NCBI GenBank assembly: GCA_910585765.1
Contig: CAJUES010000049.1
Span: forward strand, 1-25,814
DNA length: 25,814 nucleotides
Direction of reading: 5' to 3'
From: an uncultured Lachnospiraceae bacterium
GTDB taxonomy: Bacteria > Bacillota > Clostridia > Lachnospirales > Lachnospiraceae
The position numbers were made by a program, and so were the translations under genes. The notes under the pieces were generated by a model. It was given only the letters and a program-made list of their open reading frames with translations, was not told the origin of the DNA and ran no database searches. Below are positions 6,246-14,865 of the stretch, in pieces. Position 1 is the stretch's first letter, and every line of letters starts with the position of its first letter.

Positions 6246-8042
6246 ATGGGAGTTATAGAGAAACAACGGATCACAGCGCTGCAGACGCTGCTGCGGGAGG
6301 CGGGGATTGATTACTATATCGTGCCGACGGCAGACTATCACAATTCGGAATACGTCAGTGACTATTTCAAGATGAGGGAATTTTTGTCGGGATTTACCGG
6401 ATCGGCAGGAACGCTGGTGGTGAGCGGCAAGGAGGCGGGTCTGTGGACGGACGGCAGGTATTTTGTGCAGGCGGAGAGTGAGCTGGAAGGCTCCGGGATC
6501 GTCCTGTACAGGATGCATGAGGAAAATGTTCCGACCATCAAAGAGTATCTCGAAAAAAATGTGGAGGAAGGGCAGACGATCGGCTTTGACGGCAGGGTGG
6601 TGGATGCTTTTTTCGGCAAGGAGCTCGAGGAGGCTTTTGGCGGAAAAAATGTGACACTTGCCTATGACAGGGACATCGCGGTGCAGCTCTGGCAGGACAG
6701 ACCGGCGATGCCCGTGAGCAGGATATGGGTGGTGCCCGAGGAAAGCTGCGGTATGGGAGTGACCGAAAAGCTTGGCAAGGTGAGGGAAAAGATGGCGGAG
6801 GAAGGCGCTGCACATCTGCTGCTCTCGAAGCTTGATGATATCATGTGGCTCTGCAATATCCGCGCGAATGATGTGGAGTGTAACCCGGTGGCGCTGTCCT
6901 ATGCATTTATTTCGAGGGAGAAGGCGGTGCTGTTTATCCAGTCTGCGGCGCTGACGGAGGAGACGAGGGGATATCTGGCGGAAAACGGTGTGACATGTGA
7001 GGAGTACGATCACGCCGCAGCGTATCTCAAAAGCTGTGAGATTGACGGAAAGGTGTGGTGCTCGTGCGCAGATATCAGCTATATGCTCTATAAGCTGGTG
7101 CAGGACCGCACGGAGCTTGTCGACAAGAAAAATCCGACAGAGCTGATGAAGGCGGTTAAAAATCCTGTGGAACTGGAACATATCAGGGAGTGTTACATCC
7201 GGGACAGTGCCGCGCTGACAAAATTCCTCTTCTGGATGAAGGAAAATGCAGGGAAGACAGCGATGGATGAGCTGAGTGTGGCGGCGAAGCTTGACGGCAT
7301 GCGGGCTGAGATCCCGGGATTCCTGGATCTGTCGTTTCCCACGATCAGCGCTTACAAGTCCAATGCGGCGATGGCGCACTACAGTGCGACCGAGGAACAT
7401 TTCAGCCGTATCGATGCGGAGGGATTCTACCTGGTTGACTCTGGCGGTCAGTATGAGGGCGGCACGACGGATGTGACGAGGACGATCGCACTCGGTGCCG
7501 TCACCGATGAGATGAAGCTCCACTTCACGAGGGTTGCATGTGCGATGCTCCGGTTGGCGGATGCGAGATTTCTGTACGGCTGTACGGGGAGAAATCTTGA
7601 CATCATAGCGCGCGCGCCGCTGTGGGAGTGCGGACTCGACTACAAGCATGGGACAGGCCATGGGATCGGTTATATATTGAACGTCCATGAGGGACCGCAC
7701 AGTCTGAGATGGCAGTACAAGCAGGAGACACCGGAGACAAAGCTGGAGGAGGGCATGATCGTGTCCGACGAGCCGGGCATGTACGTGCAGGACAGCCATG
7801 GCATCCGCACGGAGAACATTGTCGAGATCGTGAAGGAGGAAAAGAATGAATACGGGCAGTTTATGGGATTCCGCCATCTGACCTATGTCCCGATCGACTT
7901 AGACGCCATCGACACACAGCATATGGAGCCGTCCGACATCCGGAAACTGAACGCCTATCATGAGCGTGTCTATGAGAAGCTTGCCCCGTATTTCGAGGGG
8001 GCGGAGCTGGAACTGTTGAAAAAGGCGACGCGCGCGGTGTAA
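6246..8042 (+). CDS. Aminopeptidase P family (M24) Xaa-Pro aminopeptidase
   Basis: This cytosolic metallopeptidase removes N-terminal residues preceding proline. The 598-residue, three-domain form has two creatinase-like N domains (about 1-300) and a C-terminal pita-bread M24 domain (about 310-560), like eukaryotic APP1, rather than the shorter two-domain PepP. All five dinuclear-metal ligands are visible: Asp398 (LVDSGG), Asp409 (TTDVTRT), His472 (GTGHGIGY), Glu509 (SDEPGMY) and Glu523 (RTENIVEI). GGAGGA precedes the ATG. The gene lies 49 bp after deoC with no terminator between them, so co-transcription is likely. Confidence 0.93.
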   Translation: MGVIEKQRITALQTLLREAGIDYYIVPTADYHNSEYVSDYFKMREFLSGFTGSAGTLVVSGKEAGLWTDGRYFVQAESELEGSGIVLYRMHEENVPTIKEYLEKNVEEGQTIGFDGRVVDAFFGKELEEAFGGKNVTLAYDRDIAVQLWQDRPAMPVSRIWVVPEESCGMGVTEKLGKVREKMAEEGAAHLLLSKLDDIMWLCNIRANDVECNPVALSYAFISREKAVLFIQSAALTEETRGYLAENGVTCEEYDHAAAYLKSCEIDGKVWCSCADISYMLYKLVQDRTELVDKKNPTELMKAVKNPVELEHIRECYIRDSAALTKFLFWMKENAGKTAMDELSVAAKLDGMRAEIPGFLDLSFPTISAYKSNAAMAHYSATEEHFSRIDAEGFYLVDSGGQYEGGTTDVTRTIALGAVTDEMKLHFTRVACAMLRLADARFLYGCTGRNLDIIARAPLWECGLDYKHGTGHGIGYILNVHEGPHSLRWQYKQETPETKLEEGMIVSDEPGMYVQDSHGIRTENIVEIVKEEKNEYGQFMGFRHLTYVPIDLDAIDTQHMEPSDIRKLNAYHERVYEKLAPYFEGAELELLKKATRAV

Positions 8043-8087
8043 AATGACTGAATTTACACTTTATTTGAGAAGTTTATGTTAATTTTA

Positions 8088-8116
8088 TTGACTTTTATCT
8101 AAGGTTTTGAGATAAT
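8088..8116 (+). promoter_or_regulatory. Strong promoter of pckA
   Basis: TTGACT (8088-8093) and GATAAT (8111-8116) are separated by exactly 17 bp, with TGA directly before the -10 box. Transcription should start near 8123, giving a leader of about 98 nt that ends in AAGGAGG (8207-8213) before the ATG at 8221. Confidence 0.8.
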
Positions 8117-8220
8117 TGTTTCATTAGGATAAGCCCTTGCATCTTGATCATAACCGTCCAGACAGTGCAGTTTGTCATGGCGGTTTGAAATATATTTTAT
8201 TATCTTAAGGAGGATCTTAA

Positions 8221-9939
8221 ATGTCAACGAAAGCGTATTATCCCATTTCTGAGATTGGTGCTGGAAAGGTAGGATTTTCTAAGACACGTTCTATCATCGA
8301 GGCGGCTTTTTACGGAAACAATGTAGTGAAAGTAAACACTTTGAAGGAAGCCTATGAGTTAGCAAAGAACTCACCGGGAACCATTGTTACCGATATGAAG
8401 ATCAAGGATGGCGAAACATTTGGACTCGAGAAGGACGCAAGAGTTTTGTTGTTCAATGATGGAGCCGTTACAGGACGTTACGCAGCAGCACGCCGCATCA
8501 AGGGCGAGCCGGGCGTGGACGAGGCAAAGCTTGACAAGGTAGTCATGGACGCTGTATACGAGACACGTTGGAAGACGATGTATCATGCAGAGTGCTTTGT
8601 AGGCCTTGATCCTGAGTTTATGGTGAAAGCGCATCTCCTGATTCCGGAGGGAGAGGAGAACCTGCTCTACAACTGGATGATCAATTTCCAGTATATGTCG
8701 GATGAGTATGTTAAAATGTACAGGAACTCCAAGCCTGTCGGCGATGGCAAGGAGCCGGATATCTATATCTTCTCTGATCCTCAGTGGGCACCGCATGAGG
8801 CACCTGATGTTGACTACAGCTGCCTGAGCGATCCTTTGACACTCTGCTATTTTGATACTAACCAGAACTGTGCTGCGATCCTTGGTATGAAGTACTTTGG
8901 TGAGCACAAGAAAGGTACGCTGACAATGGCATGGGCGCTTGCAAACAGAAACGGCTATGCTTCCTGCCATGGCGGACAGAAGGAGTACTCTCTTGAGGGC
9001 GGCAAGAAGTTCGTTGCATCTGTATACGGCTTGTCAGGATCCGGTAAGTCTACGCTGACACATGCTAAGCATGCCGGAAAGTATGATGCATTCGGCGGTA
9101 TCAAGGTTCTTCACGACGATGCATTCATCATCAATACAGACACTTGTGCATCCATTGCGCTTGAGCCTACATACTTTGACAAGACAGCTGACTATCCTAC
9201 AGGCTGCGCTGACAATGAGTACTTACTGTCCGCACAGAACTGCTCCGCTACAATGGATGAGGATGGAAAGATCCAGCTCGTGACAGAGGATATCAGGAAC
9301 GGAAACGGACGTGCGATCAAGTCAAAGCTGTGGTCTCCGAACCGCGTGGATAAGATCGATGCTCCTGTTAACGCGATCTTCTGGATCATGAAGGATCCGA
9401 CGATCCCGCCGGTAGTGAAGTTGAAGGGTTCAGCGCTTGCATCTGTCATGGGTGCGACACTTGCAACAAAGACTTCCACAGCAGAGCGTGTTGCAGCCGG
9501 TACAGATCTGAACGCACTCAGAATCGTTCCTTATGCAAACCCGTTCAGGACATATCCGCTGGTCAACGACTATGAGAAGTTCAAGAAACTGGTTGAGGAG
9601 AAGGATGTAGCGTGCTATATCGTCAACACAGGCGACTTCATGGGCACAAAGGTAAAGCCGGCTGACACATTGGGAATCTTGGAGACGATCGTTGAAGGAA
9701 AGGCTAACTTCGAGAAGTGGGGCAACTTTGATGATATCGAGATCATGTATGACTGGTCTGGCAAGACAAGCGACGCATTCAAGCCGGATATGAACAATGC
9801 TGAGTATGTGGCAGCGTTGAAGTCCGCTATGCAGAACCGTGTAGATGCAGTGGAAGGTTTTGCGACCAAGAAGGAAGGCTATGACAAGCTTCCTGACGAG
9901 GCACTTGCAGCATTGAAGAAGCTCGTTGAGCAGTGCTAA
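8221..9939 (+). CDS. pckA: Phosphoenolpyruvate carboxykinase (ATP)
   Basis: This enzyme interconverts oxaloacetate and PEP with ATP/ADP. In gut anaerobes it often runs toward oxaloacetate during fermentation, or supports gluconeogenesis. The 572-residue protein carries the kinase P-loop GLSGSGKST (270-278) and the metal-binding HDDAF (298-302). It is slightly longer than the E. coli enzyme. Its codon use is visibly different from its neighbours (many GAG, AAG, CTT and GCA codons), as expected for a highly expressed gene. A strong promoter, a consensus ribosome binding site and a dedicated terminator make it a monocistronic unit. Confidence 0.95.
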   Translation: MSTKAYYPISEIGAGKVGFSKTRSIIEAAFYGNNVVKVNTLKEAYELAKNSPGTIVTDMKIKDGETFGLEKDARVLLFNDGAVTGRYAAARRIKGEPGVDEAKLDKVVMDAVYETRWKTMYHAECFVGLDPEFMVKAHLLIPEGEENLLYNWMINFQYMSDEYVKMYRNSKPVGDGKEPDIYIFSDPQWAPHEAPDVDYSCLSDPLTLCYFDTNQNCAAILGMKYFGEHKKGTLTMAWALANRNGYASCHGGQKEYSLEGGKKFVASVYGLSGSGKSTLTHAKHAGKYDAFGGIKVLHDDAFIINTDTCASIALEPTYFDKTADYPTGCADNEYLLSAQNCSATMDEDGKIQLVTEDIRNGNGRAIKSKLWSPNRVDKIDAPVNAIFWIMKDPTIPPVVKLKGSALASVMGATLATKTSTAERVAAGTDLNALRIVPYANPFRTYPLVNDYEKFKKLVEEKDVACYIVNTGDFMGTKVKPADTLGILETIVEGKANFEKWGNFDDIEIMYDWSGKTSDAFKPDMNNAEYVAALKSAMQNRVDAVEGFATKKEGYDKLPDEALAALKKLVEQC

Positions 9940-10001
9940 GGATTTGAAGAATCAGCTATATAGAGATTGTTGGATGAAAACTGTTTGATTCAATTTAGAG
10001 A

Positions 10002-10029
10002 GGAGACACACGAAAGTGTGTCTCCTTTT
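10002..10029 (+). terminator. Intrinsic terminator of pckA
   Basis: A 10-bp perfect stem (GGAGACACAC, 10002-10011, with 10016-10025) closed by a GAAA tetraloop is followed by TTTT. It lies about 60 bp after the pckA stop. Confidence 0.9.
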
Positions 10030-10090
10030 GTAAGAGATGGGAACATTATAGGATGCATGGGCGCGCGGATCGCGAAGGTGGAGAGAAAAG

Positions 10091-11431
10091 ATGGCGGTAA
10101 AGATTAAAAACATGACAGAGGGAAAACCCTCTGATATCATTCTGACGTTTGCCCTGTCACTGATGGCAGGAAATATCTTTCAGCAACTGTATACCGTGGT
10201 CGACACGATGGTCGTGGGAAAGGTGCTCGGTGTCGGCGCACTGGCGGCGCTCGGCGCCGCAGAGTGGATGAACTGGATGATGCTGGGGATCATCCAGGGA
10301 TTCACGCAGGGCTTTGGGATCATGATGGCGAAGGCGTTCGGGGCGGGAAAGCAGGATGCGCTGAGAAAGGCGGTCGCGGGCTCCGCGGTGATCGCGGCGG
10401 TATCGGCGCTGGTCCTTGTCGCGGCAGGGCAGCTCATGGCAGCGCCGCTGCTGCGCCTCCTGCAGACGCCGCCGGACATCTGGGACGGTACGATATTGTA
10501 CCTGCATATCATGTTCATGGGCATTCCGATCGTGATGCTGTACAATCTGCTGGCGTGCATTCTGCGTGCGCTGGGGGACGGCAGGACGCCGCTCAACGCC
10601 ATGATCGTCGCCTCCGTTGTAAATATCCTGCTGGACATGCTGTTTGTCATCGGTTTTGGCTGGGGGATCGCGGGCGCGGCGTCTGCGACGCTGATCGCCC
10701 AGCTCGTGTCAAGCATCTTTTGCATCTGGCATATCAGAAAGATCGAGCTGCTGCGCATGCAGCCGGAGGATTTCAGGCTGAGCGGCAGACTGGCGGGAGA
10801 ACTGATGTATCTGGGTTTTCCCATGGCGTTTCAGAATGCGGTCATAGCGGTGGGCGGCATGATCGTACAGGCTGTGGTAAACGGATTTGGCGTGGTTTTT
10901 ATCGCTGGGTTTACGGCGACCAACAAGCTGTACGGTTTGCTGGAGATCGCGGCGACATCCTACGGTTATGCCATGGTGACATACATGGGGCAGAATATGG
11001 GCGCCGGAAAGGTCAGGCGCATTCATGACGGTATGCGGGCGGCTGTGGTGATCGCACTGATCACATCTGTTGTGATCGCGGCGTGCATGCTGGGCTTTGG
11101 CAGACTCTTGCTGGGACTGTTCATATCGGGTTCCCCGGCGACGGTGGAGGCGACGATGGAGGTCGCATATCACTATCTGGCGGTCATGAGCGTCTGTCTG
11201 CCGGTACTGTACATACTGCATGTGACGCGCTCCGCCATACAGGGCATGGGAAATACGGTGCTCCCGATGCTCTCGGGCGTCGCGGAGTTTGTCATGCGCA
11301 CGGCAAGCGCGCTGCTCCTGCCGAGACTGATCGGTGAGAACGGCATTTTTTACGCGGAGATCATGGCGTGGATGGGGGCGGATGTGATCCTCGTCATCAG
11401 TTATTTTATCGTGGTGAGGAGATTGTCTTAA
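10091..11431 (+). CDS. MATE family efflux transporter
   Basis: This 446-residue polytopic protein has about twelve predicted membrane segments in two related halves, the architecture of NorM/DinF-type cation-coupled drug and metabolite antiporters. The N-terminal segment FQQLYTVVDTMVVGKVLG and the NIFQQLY-type opening are typical of clostridial MATE proteins. AAGGTGG precedes the ATG. Its GC content is higher than that of pckA. It lies about 110 bp upstream of a two-component regulator that has its own predicted promoter. The substrate cannot be told from sequence. Confidence 0.93.
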   Translation: MAVKIKNMTEGKPSDIILTFALSLMAGNIFQQLYTVVDTMVVGKVLGVGALAALGAAEWMNWMMLGIIQGFTQGFGIMMAKAFGAGKQDALRKAVAGSAVIAAVSALVLVAAGQLMAAPLLRLLQTPPDIWDGTILYLHIMFMGIPIVMLYNLLACILRALGDGRTPLNAMIVASVVNILLDMLFVIGFGWGIAGAASATLIAQLVSSIFCIWHIRKIELLRMQPEDFRLSGRLAGELMYLGFPMAFQNAVIAVGGMIVQAVVNGFGVVFIAGFTATNKLYGLLEIAATSYGYAMVTYMGQNMGAGKVRRIHDGMRAAVVIALITSVVIAACMLGFGRLLLGLFISGSPATVEATMEVAYHYLAVMSVCLPVLYILHVTRSAIQGMGNTVLPMLSGVAEFVMRTASALLLPRLIGENGIFYAEIMAWMGADVILVISYFIVVRRLS

Positions 11432-11454
11432 TCAAATCTTAAACTTTTACCCAA

Positions 11455-11483
11455 TTGGAACTTAAAAATATATGGTATATACT
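11455..11483 (+). promoter_or_regulatory. Predicted promoter of the two-component operon
   Basis: TTGGAA (11455-11460) and TATACT (11478-11483) have a 17-bp spacer. The expected start near 11490 leaves about 50 nt before the regulator ATG at 11541, which is preceded by GGGAGG. Confidence 0.6.
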
Positions 11484-11540
11484 TCTATCTGTGAGGAAGA
11501 ACCGGAGAGAGAAGTACAGGATTCAACAGGGAGGTCAGTG

Positions 11541-12233
11541 ATGTACAACGTATTGGTGTGTGATGACGAGAGGGATATTGTGTCGGCGCTCAGGATCTAT
11601 CTGACGGCTGAGGGGTATCAGGTGTATGAGGCTTACAATGGAAAGGAAGCTTTGGAGGTGCTTGCGAGGGAGACGATCCATCTGGTGCTCATGGATATCA
11701 TGATGCCCGTTATGGACGGTATCACGGCGATGGTGAAGCTGCGGGAGCAGAGCAACGTACCGGTCATCATGCTGACAGCCAAGAGCGAGGACACCGATAA
11801 AGTGCTCGGACTCAACATCGGTGCGGACGATTACGTGACGAAACCGTTCAATCCGGTGGAGGTGCAGGCGCGTGTGAAATCCCAGCTCAGGCGTTACATG
11901 CAGCTTGGCAGCGGGGTGACGCCGAGGGTGGTCGAGACGCTTACGATCGGAGGCATCGAGCTTGACGACCGCACCAAGGAAGTGACGCTCGACGGCGAGC
12001 GCGCGGCGCTGACACCGACAGAGTATGATATCCTCAAGCTTCTCATGGAAAATCCGGGAAAAGTGTACTCCCCGGCACAGATTTACGCAGCAGTGTGGAA
12101 CGACAGCCCGTACGGCACAGAGAATACGGTGGCGGTCCACATCCGGCATCTGCGGGAAAAACTCGAGTACAATCCGGCGGAGCCGCGGTATCTCAAATCT
12201 GTCTGGGGACGAGGTTACAAGTTGGAAGCATAA
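11541..12233 (+). CDS. OmpR/PhoB-family response regulator
   Basis: This 230-residue regulator has a receiver domain (1 to ~120) and a winged-helix DNA-binding domain (~130-228). The phosphoacceptor is Asp52 in MDIMMP, the acidic pair is Asp8/Asp9, and the conserved Thr (MLTAKS) and Lys (TKPF) are present. The DNA-binding part ends in the typical YLKSVWGRGYKLE. A longer in-frame start at 11472 was rejected because GGGAGG sits before the ATG at 11541 and the receiver domain begins there. The partner sensor kinase follows about 15 bp later. Targets are unknown; the adjacent MATE and secreted GH-like genes are candidates. Confidence 0.93.
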   Translation: MYNVLVCDDERDIVSALRIYLTAEGYQVYEAYNGKEALEVLARETIHLVLMDIMMPVMDGITAMVKLREQSNVPVIMLTAKSEDTDKVLGLNIGADDYVTKPFNPVEVQARVKSQLRRYMQLGSGVTPRVVETLTIGGIELDDRTKEVTLDGERAALTPTEYDILKLLMENPGKVYSPAQIYAAVWNDSPYGTENTVAVHIRHLREKLEYNPAEPRYLKSVWGRGYKLEA

Positions 12234-12248
12234 ACAGGAAAAAGGGTG

Positions 12249-14822
12249 ATGTTTAAGGTGAAAAAGTTAAGATATTCGATCGTGGCAAAGTGCCTGGCAT
12301 GGCTGCTGTGCATTGTCTCAGCTGTAGGAACTGGAGTTCTTGGTCTGTGCCTGGCATGCGGTGTATATGGCGGTATGTGGGAGATGACGCGGGAGGAGGC
12401 ACTCGAGGATTCCTACCGGTATGCCAATATGAACTATTCCGTGAATGCGTTTAGCAATCGTGGGAGCAGCGCTCATGCAGAGGAACTGCGAGAGGAGTTT
12501 TTCAAGTATGGGATCATCAAGTCAAACGGTCTCGATGGCGTGAATCTTCATGACAAGATGTCCTATCTTGAAACGAACATGACAGAACAGGAGCTTGTGG
12601 ATCTCAACCCCGACGAGCTGTTCCTCTATCTGTTTGTCGAGACGGTAAACGGTTCCAGAGCGTCTAAGGTGATGGAGTATTACGGCGATTATGCGGACAT
12701 TGCGTCGCTGGCTGTCGAGAGCAGTAAGCTGATCGAGGATTCAGGCTGGTCGTATCTGTATGCGGACAGGATATGCTACGATGTCGCAGAGGGAGTCCTG
12801 TACTATCGCGCCGAGGGCAACTATTATCCGGTACAGAATGTATCGCTGTGCTATGACGGCAGTCAGGGAGCGACGGTGTACAACTATAACTATGATTTTA
12901 ATACCGGGGGTTACAAGCTGAATTTCGAGAGCTTTGACACCGCGATCTTTGACGGAGGCACAGATGCGTTTTCGGATGAAGGCGGGGGGGGGCAGGAAAT
13001 GCAGCCGGATCAGGAGCGGATAGAGCAGATCCTTGGGGGCGAGGGCAGCGGAGGTGCAGTCAACCTGGCGGATCTGAACAACACGACGTTCAGCTACAGC
13101 AAATGGGGAACGATCCTGCTGGACAATGTGCGGGGCATAACAGGCAATGAACTGACGCTGATCGACTCCGACAATATCGCGGATGAATTCTTTGTCAGGG
13201 AGGCAGGGTACTATCTCAACGAGGACTACACGCTCGTGGTCCGGGATGATATTCAGCCGGATGCGTACTGGGTGGTGTCACTCATTCCGGATCATGTCCC
13301 GTCAGACCGCGTGAGCATGTACAGTCAGGAGGGCTGGTTCATCGATCTGTATTATGATCTTGTTGACATGAATCTGTTCCAGGGACTCGGGATCAGCATC
13401 GTTGTGCTGCTGTTGTCGTTTGGATTTCTGGTGTATGCGGCGGGGCGCCGCAGGACGGTGGAAGGGATTGTGCTAACCTGGTTTGACAGGATTCCGCTTG
13501 ATATACTGACTGTGCTTGCGGGCGGTGCGGAATTGTTCATGGGGATCCTGGCGCTATATATATTGTCGGCAACGGGCATATGGAGATCCGCAGACATGAG
13601 CCTGGGCGTGTGCAGTATGTTCGGTGTTATCATGACCGTGACTGCGATCGCGTATATGCTGAGCCTTTGTGTGCGGGTGAAGGCGGGAAAATGGTGGAGA
13701 AACAGCGTCTGCTATCGGATCTACAGCCGGATACGCGATCTGATCACAATGATCTTTCGGAATATCGAACTGCTATGGAAAGTGATCCTTTTTGTCGGGG
13801 TAGTTTCTGTCGTCGACCTGTTTCTCATAGCTGTCTTTGACTCTGGTGATACCGCGTTCGTTTTTTATCTGGGCTGGCGCCTGGCTATCTGTGCAGTATT
13901 GTGTGTGATCGTCATTCAGATCAGTAAACTGCAGAGAGCGGGGCAGTGTATGGCGGAGGGGGATCTCACGTACAAGATCGATACAGAAAAGATGTTCTGG
14001 GACTGCAAAAAGCACGGGGAGAATCTGAATAAGATCAGCGAGGGCATGTCCAGGGCGGTCGACGAGCGCATGAAGAGCGAGCGCCTCAAGACGGAACTGA
14101 TCACGAACGTGTCCCACGATATCAAGACGCCGCTCACATCCATCATCAACTATGTGGATCTGCTCTCGAAGGAGGAGCTTCACAATGACAAGGCGGCAGA
14201 GTACCTCGAAGTACTTGAGCGGCAGTCTTCCAAACTGAAGAAGCTGATCGAGGATCTGGTGGAGGCTTCCAAGGCATCTTCCGGAAATCTGGCTGTTGAC
14301 AGACAGCAGCTGGAGGTCGGTGTGTTCGTGACACAGACAGTGGGGGAATTTGAGGAGAGACTTTCGGTCGTAGGGCTGGAACTGATTGTCAGCAAACTGG
14401 ATGAACCTGTATACATCATGACGGACGGCAGGCATCTCTGGCGTGTCATTGACAACCTGATGAACAACATCTGCAAATACGCGCAGGCAGGTTCAAGGGT
14501 GTACGTAAACCTGGAAGCGGCAGAACAGAGCGTGCGCATCACATTCCGCAATATATCAAAATATCCGCTGAACATCAGCGGTGAGGAGCTGATGGAACGA
14601 TTTGTGCGCGGGGATAAGTCGAGGAACACGGAGGGGCATGGGCTGGGACTCTCCATAGCGCAGAGCCTGATGAAGCTGATAGGGGGCGATATGGGGATCG
14701 TTGTGGACGGCGATCTGTTCAAGGTGGTGCTGGCTTTTGACCGGTATGTGCCTGACACGGACGTGTTCGGAGACAAAAAAGAGGACGCGGACATTGACAG
14801 CTGCAGTCGCTATTTGGTATAA
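12249..14822 (+). CDS. Large polytopic sensor histidine kinase
   Basis: This is an 857-residue membrane histidine kinase, partner of the regulator just upstream. One membrane segment (~12-38) leads to a large extracellular domain (~40-375) that I do not recognise. About six further membrane segments follow (~380-565), then the HisKA domain with His623 in VSHDIKTPL. The ATPase domain has the N-box NLMNNICKYA and the G2 box GHGLGLSIAQ. The extracellular domain contains a Gly-rich, probably flexible linker encoded over a run of nine G residues (12984-12992). The start at ATG 12249 follows AGGAA; a GTG lies one codon upstream. The last codons contain a promoter for the next gene. Confidence 0.92.
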   Translation: MFKVKKLRYSIVAKCLAWLLCIVSAVGTGVLGLCLACGVYGGMWEMTREEALEDSYRYANMNYSVNAFSNRGSSAHAEELREEFFKYGIIKSNGLDGVNLHDKMSYLETNMTEQELVDLNPDELFLYLFVETVNGSRASKVMEYYGDYADIASLAVESSKLIEDSGWSYLYADRICYDVAEGVLYYRAEGNYYPVQNVSLCYDGSQGATVYNYNYDFNTGGYKLNFESFDTAIFDGGTDAFSDEGGGGQEMQPDQERIEQILGGEGSGGAVNLADLNNTTFSYSKWGTILLDNVRGITGNELTLIDSDNIADEFFVREAGYYLNEDYTLVVRDDIQPDAYWVVSLIPDHVPSDRVSMYSQEGWFIDLYYDLVDMNLFQGLGISIVVLLLSFGFLVYAAGRRRTVEGIVLTWFDRIPLDILTVLAGGAELFMGILALYILSATGIWRSADMSLGVCSMFGVIMTVTAIAYMLSLCVRVKAGKWWRNSVCYRIYSRIRDLITMIFRNIELLWKVILFVGVVSVVDLFLIAVFDSGDTAFVFYLGWRLAICAVLCVIVIQISKLQRAGQCMAEGDLTYKIDTEKMFWDCKKHGENLNKISEGMSRAVDERMKSERLKTELITNVSHDIKTPLTSIINYVDLLSKEELHNDKAAEYLEVLERQSSKLKKLIEDLVEASKASSGNLAVDRQQLEVGVFVTQTVGEFEERLSVVGLELIVSKLDEPVYIMTDGRHLWRVIDNLMNNICKYAQAGSRVYVNLEAAEQSVRITFRNISKYPLNISGEELMERFVRGDKSRNTEGHGLGLSIAQSLMKLIGGDMGIVVDGDLFKVVLAFDRYVPDTDVFGDKKEDADIDSCSRYLV
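12984..12992 (+). repeat. Homopolymeric G9 tract inside the sensor kinase gene
   Basis: Nine consecutive G residues encode part of a Gly-Gly-Gly-Gly run in the extracellular domain. The frame is intact at this length. Loss or gain of one G would truncate the kinase before its membrane and catalytic parts. Confidence 0.9.
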
Positions 14823-14823
14823 T
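14794..14823 (+). promoter_or_regulatory. Near-consensus promoter embedded in the kinase 3' end
   Basis: A perfect TTGACA (14794-14799) and a perfect TATAAT (14818-14823) are separated by 18 bp, with TGG before the -10 box as an extended element. The -10 box overlaps the kinase stop codon. Transcription should start near 14830, giving a leader of about 36 nt for the secreted GH-like gene. Confidence 0.85.
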
Positions 14824-14865
14824 GAACTGAAATTCGTTAACTGATGACTGAAGAGGAAGTTTGCA

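Noticed and set aside
6117..7877. 586-codon open frame on the minus strand opposite deoC and the aminopeptidase
   Set aside because: Low-complexity His/Arg/Leu-rich translation antisense to a clearly real M24 peptidase.
11472..11540. Longer N-terminus for the response regulator
   Set aside because: The predicted -10 box lies over this start, and a good GGGAGG precedes the ATG at 11541 where the receiver fold begins.
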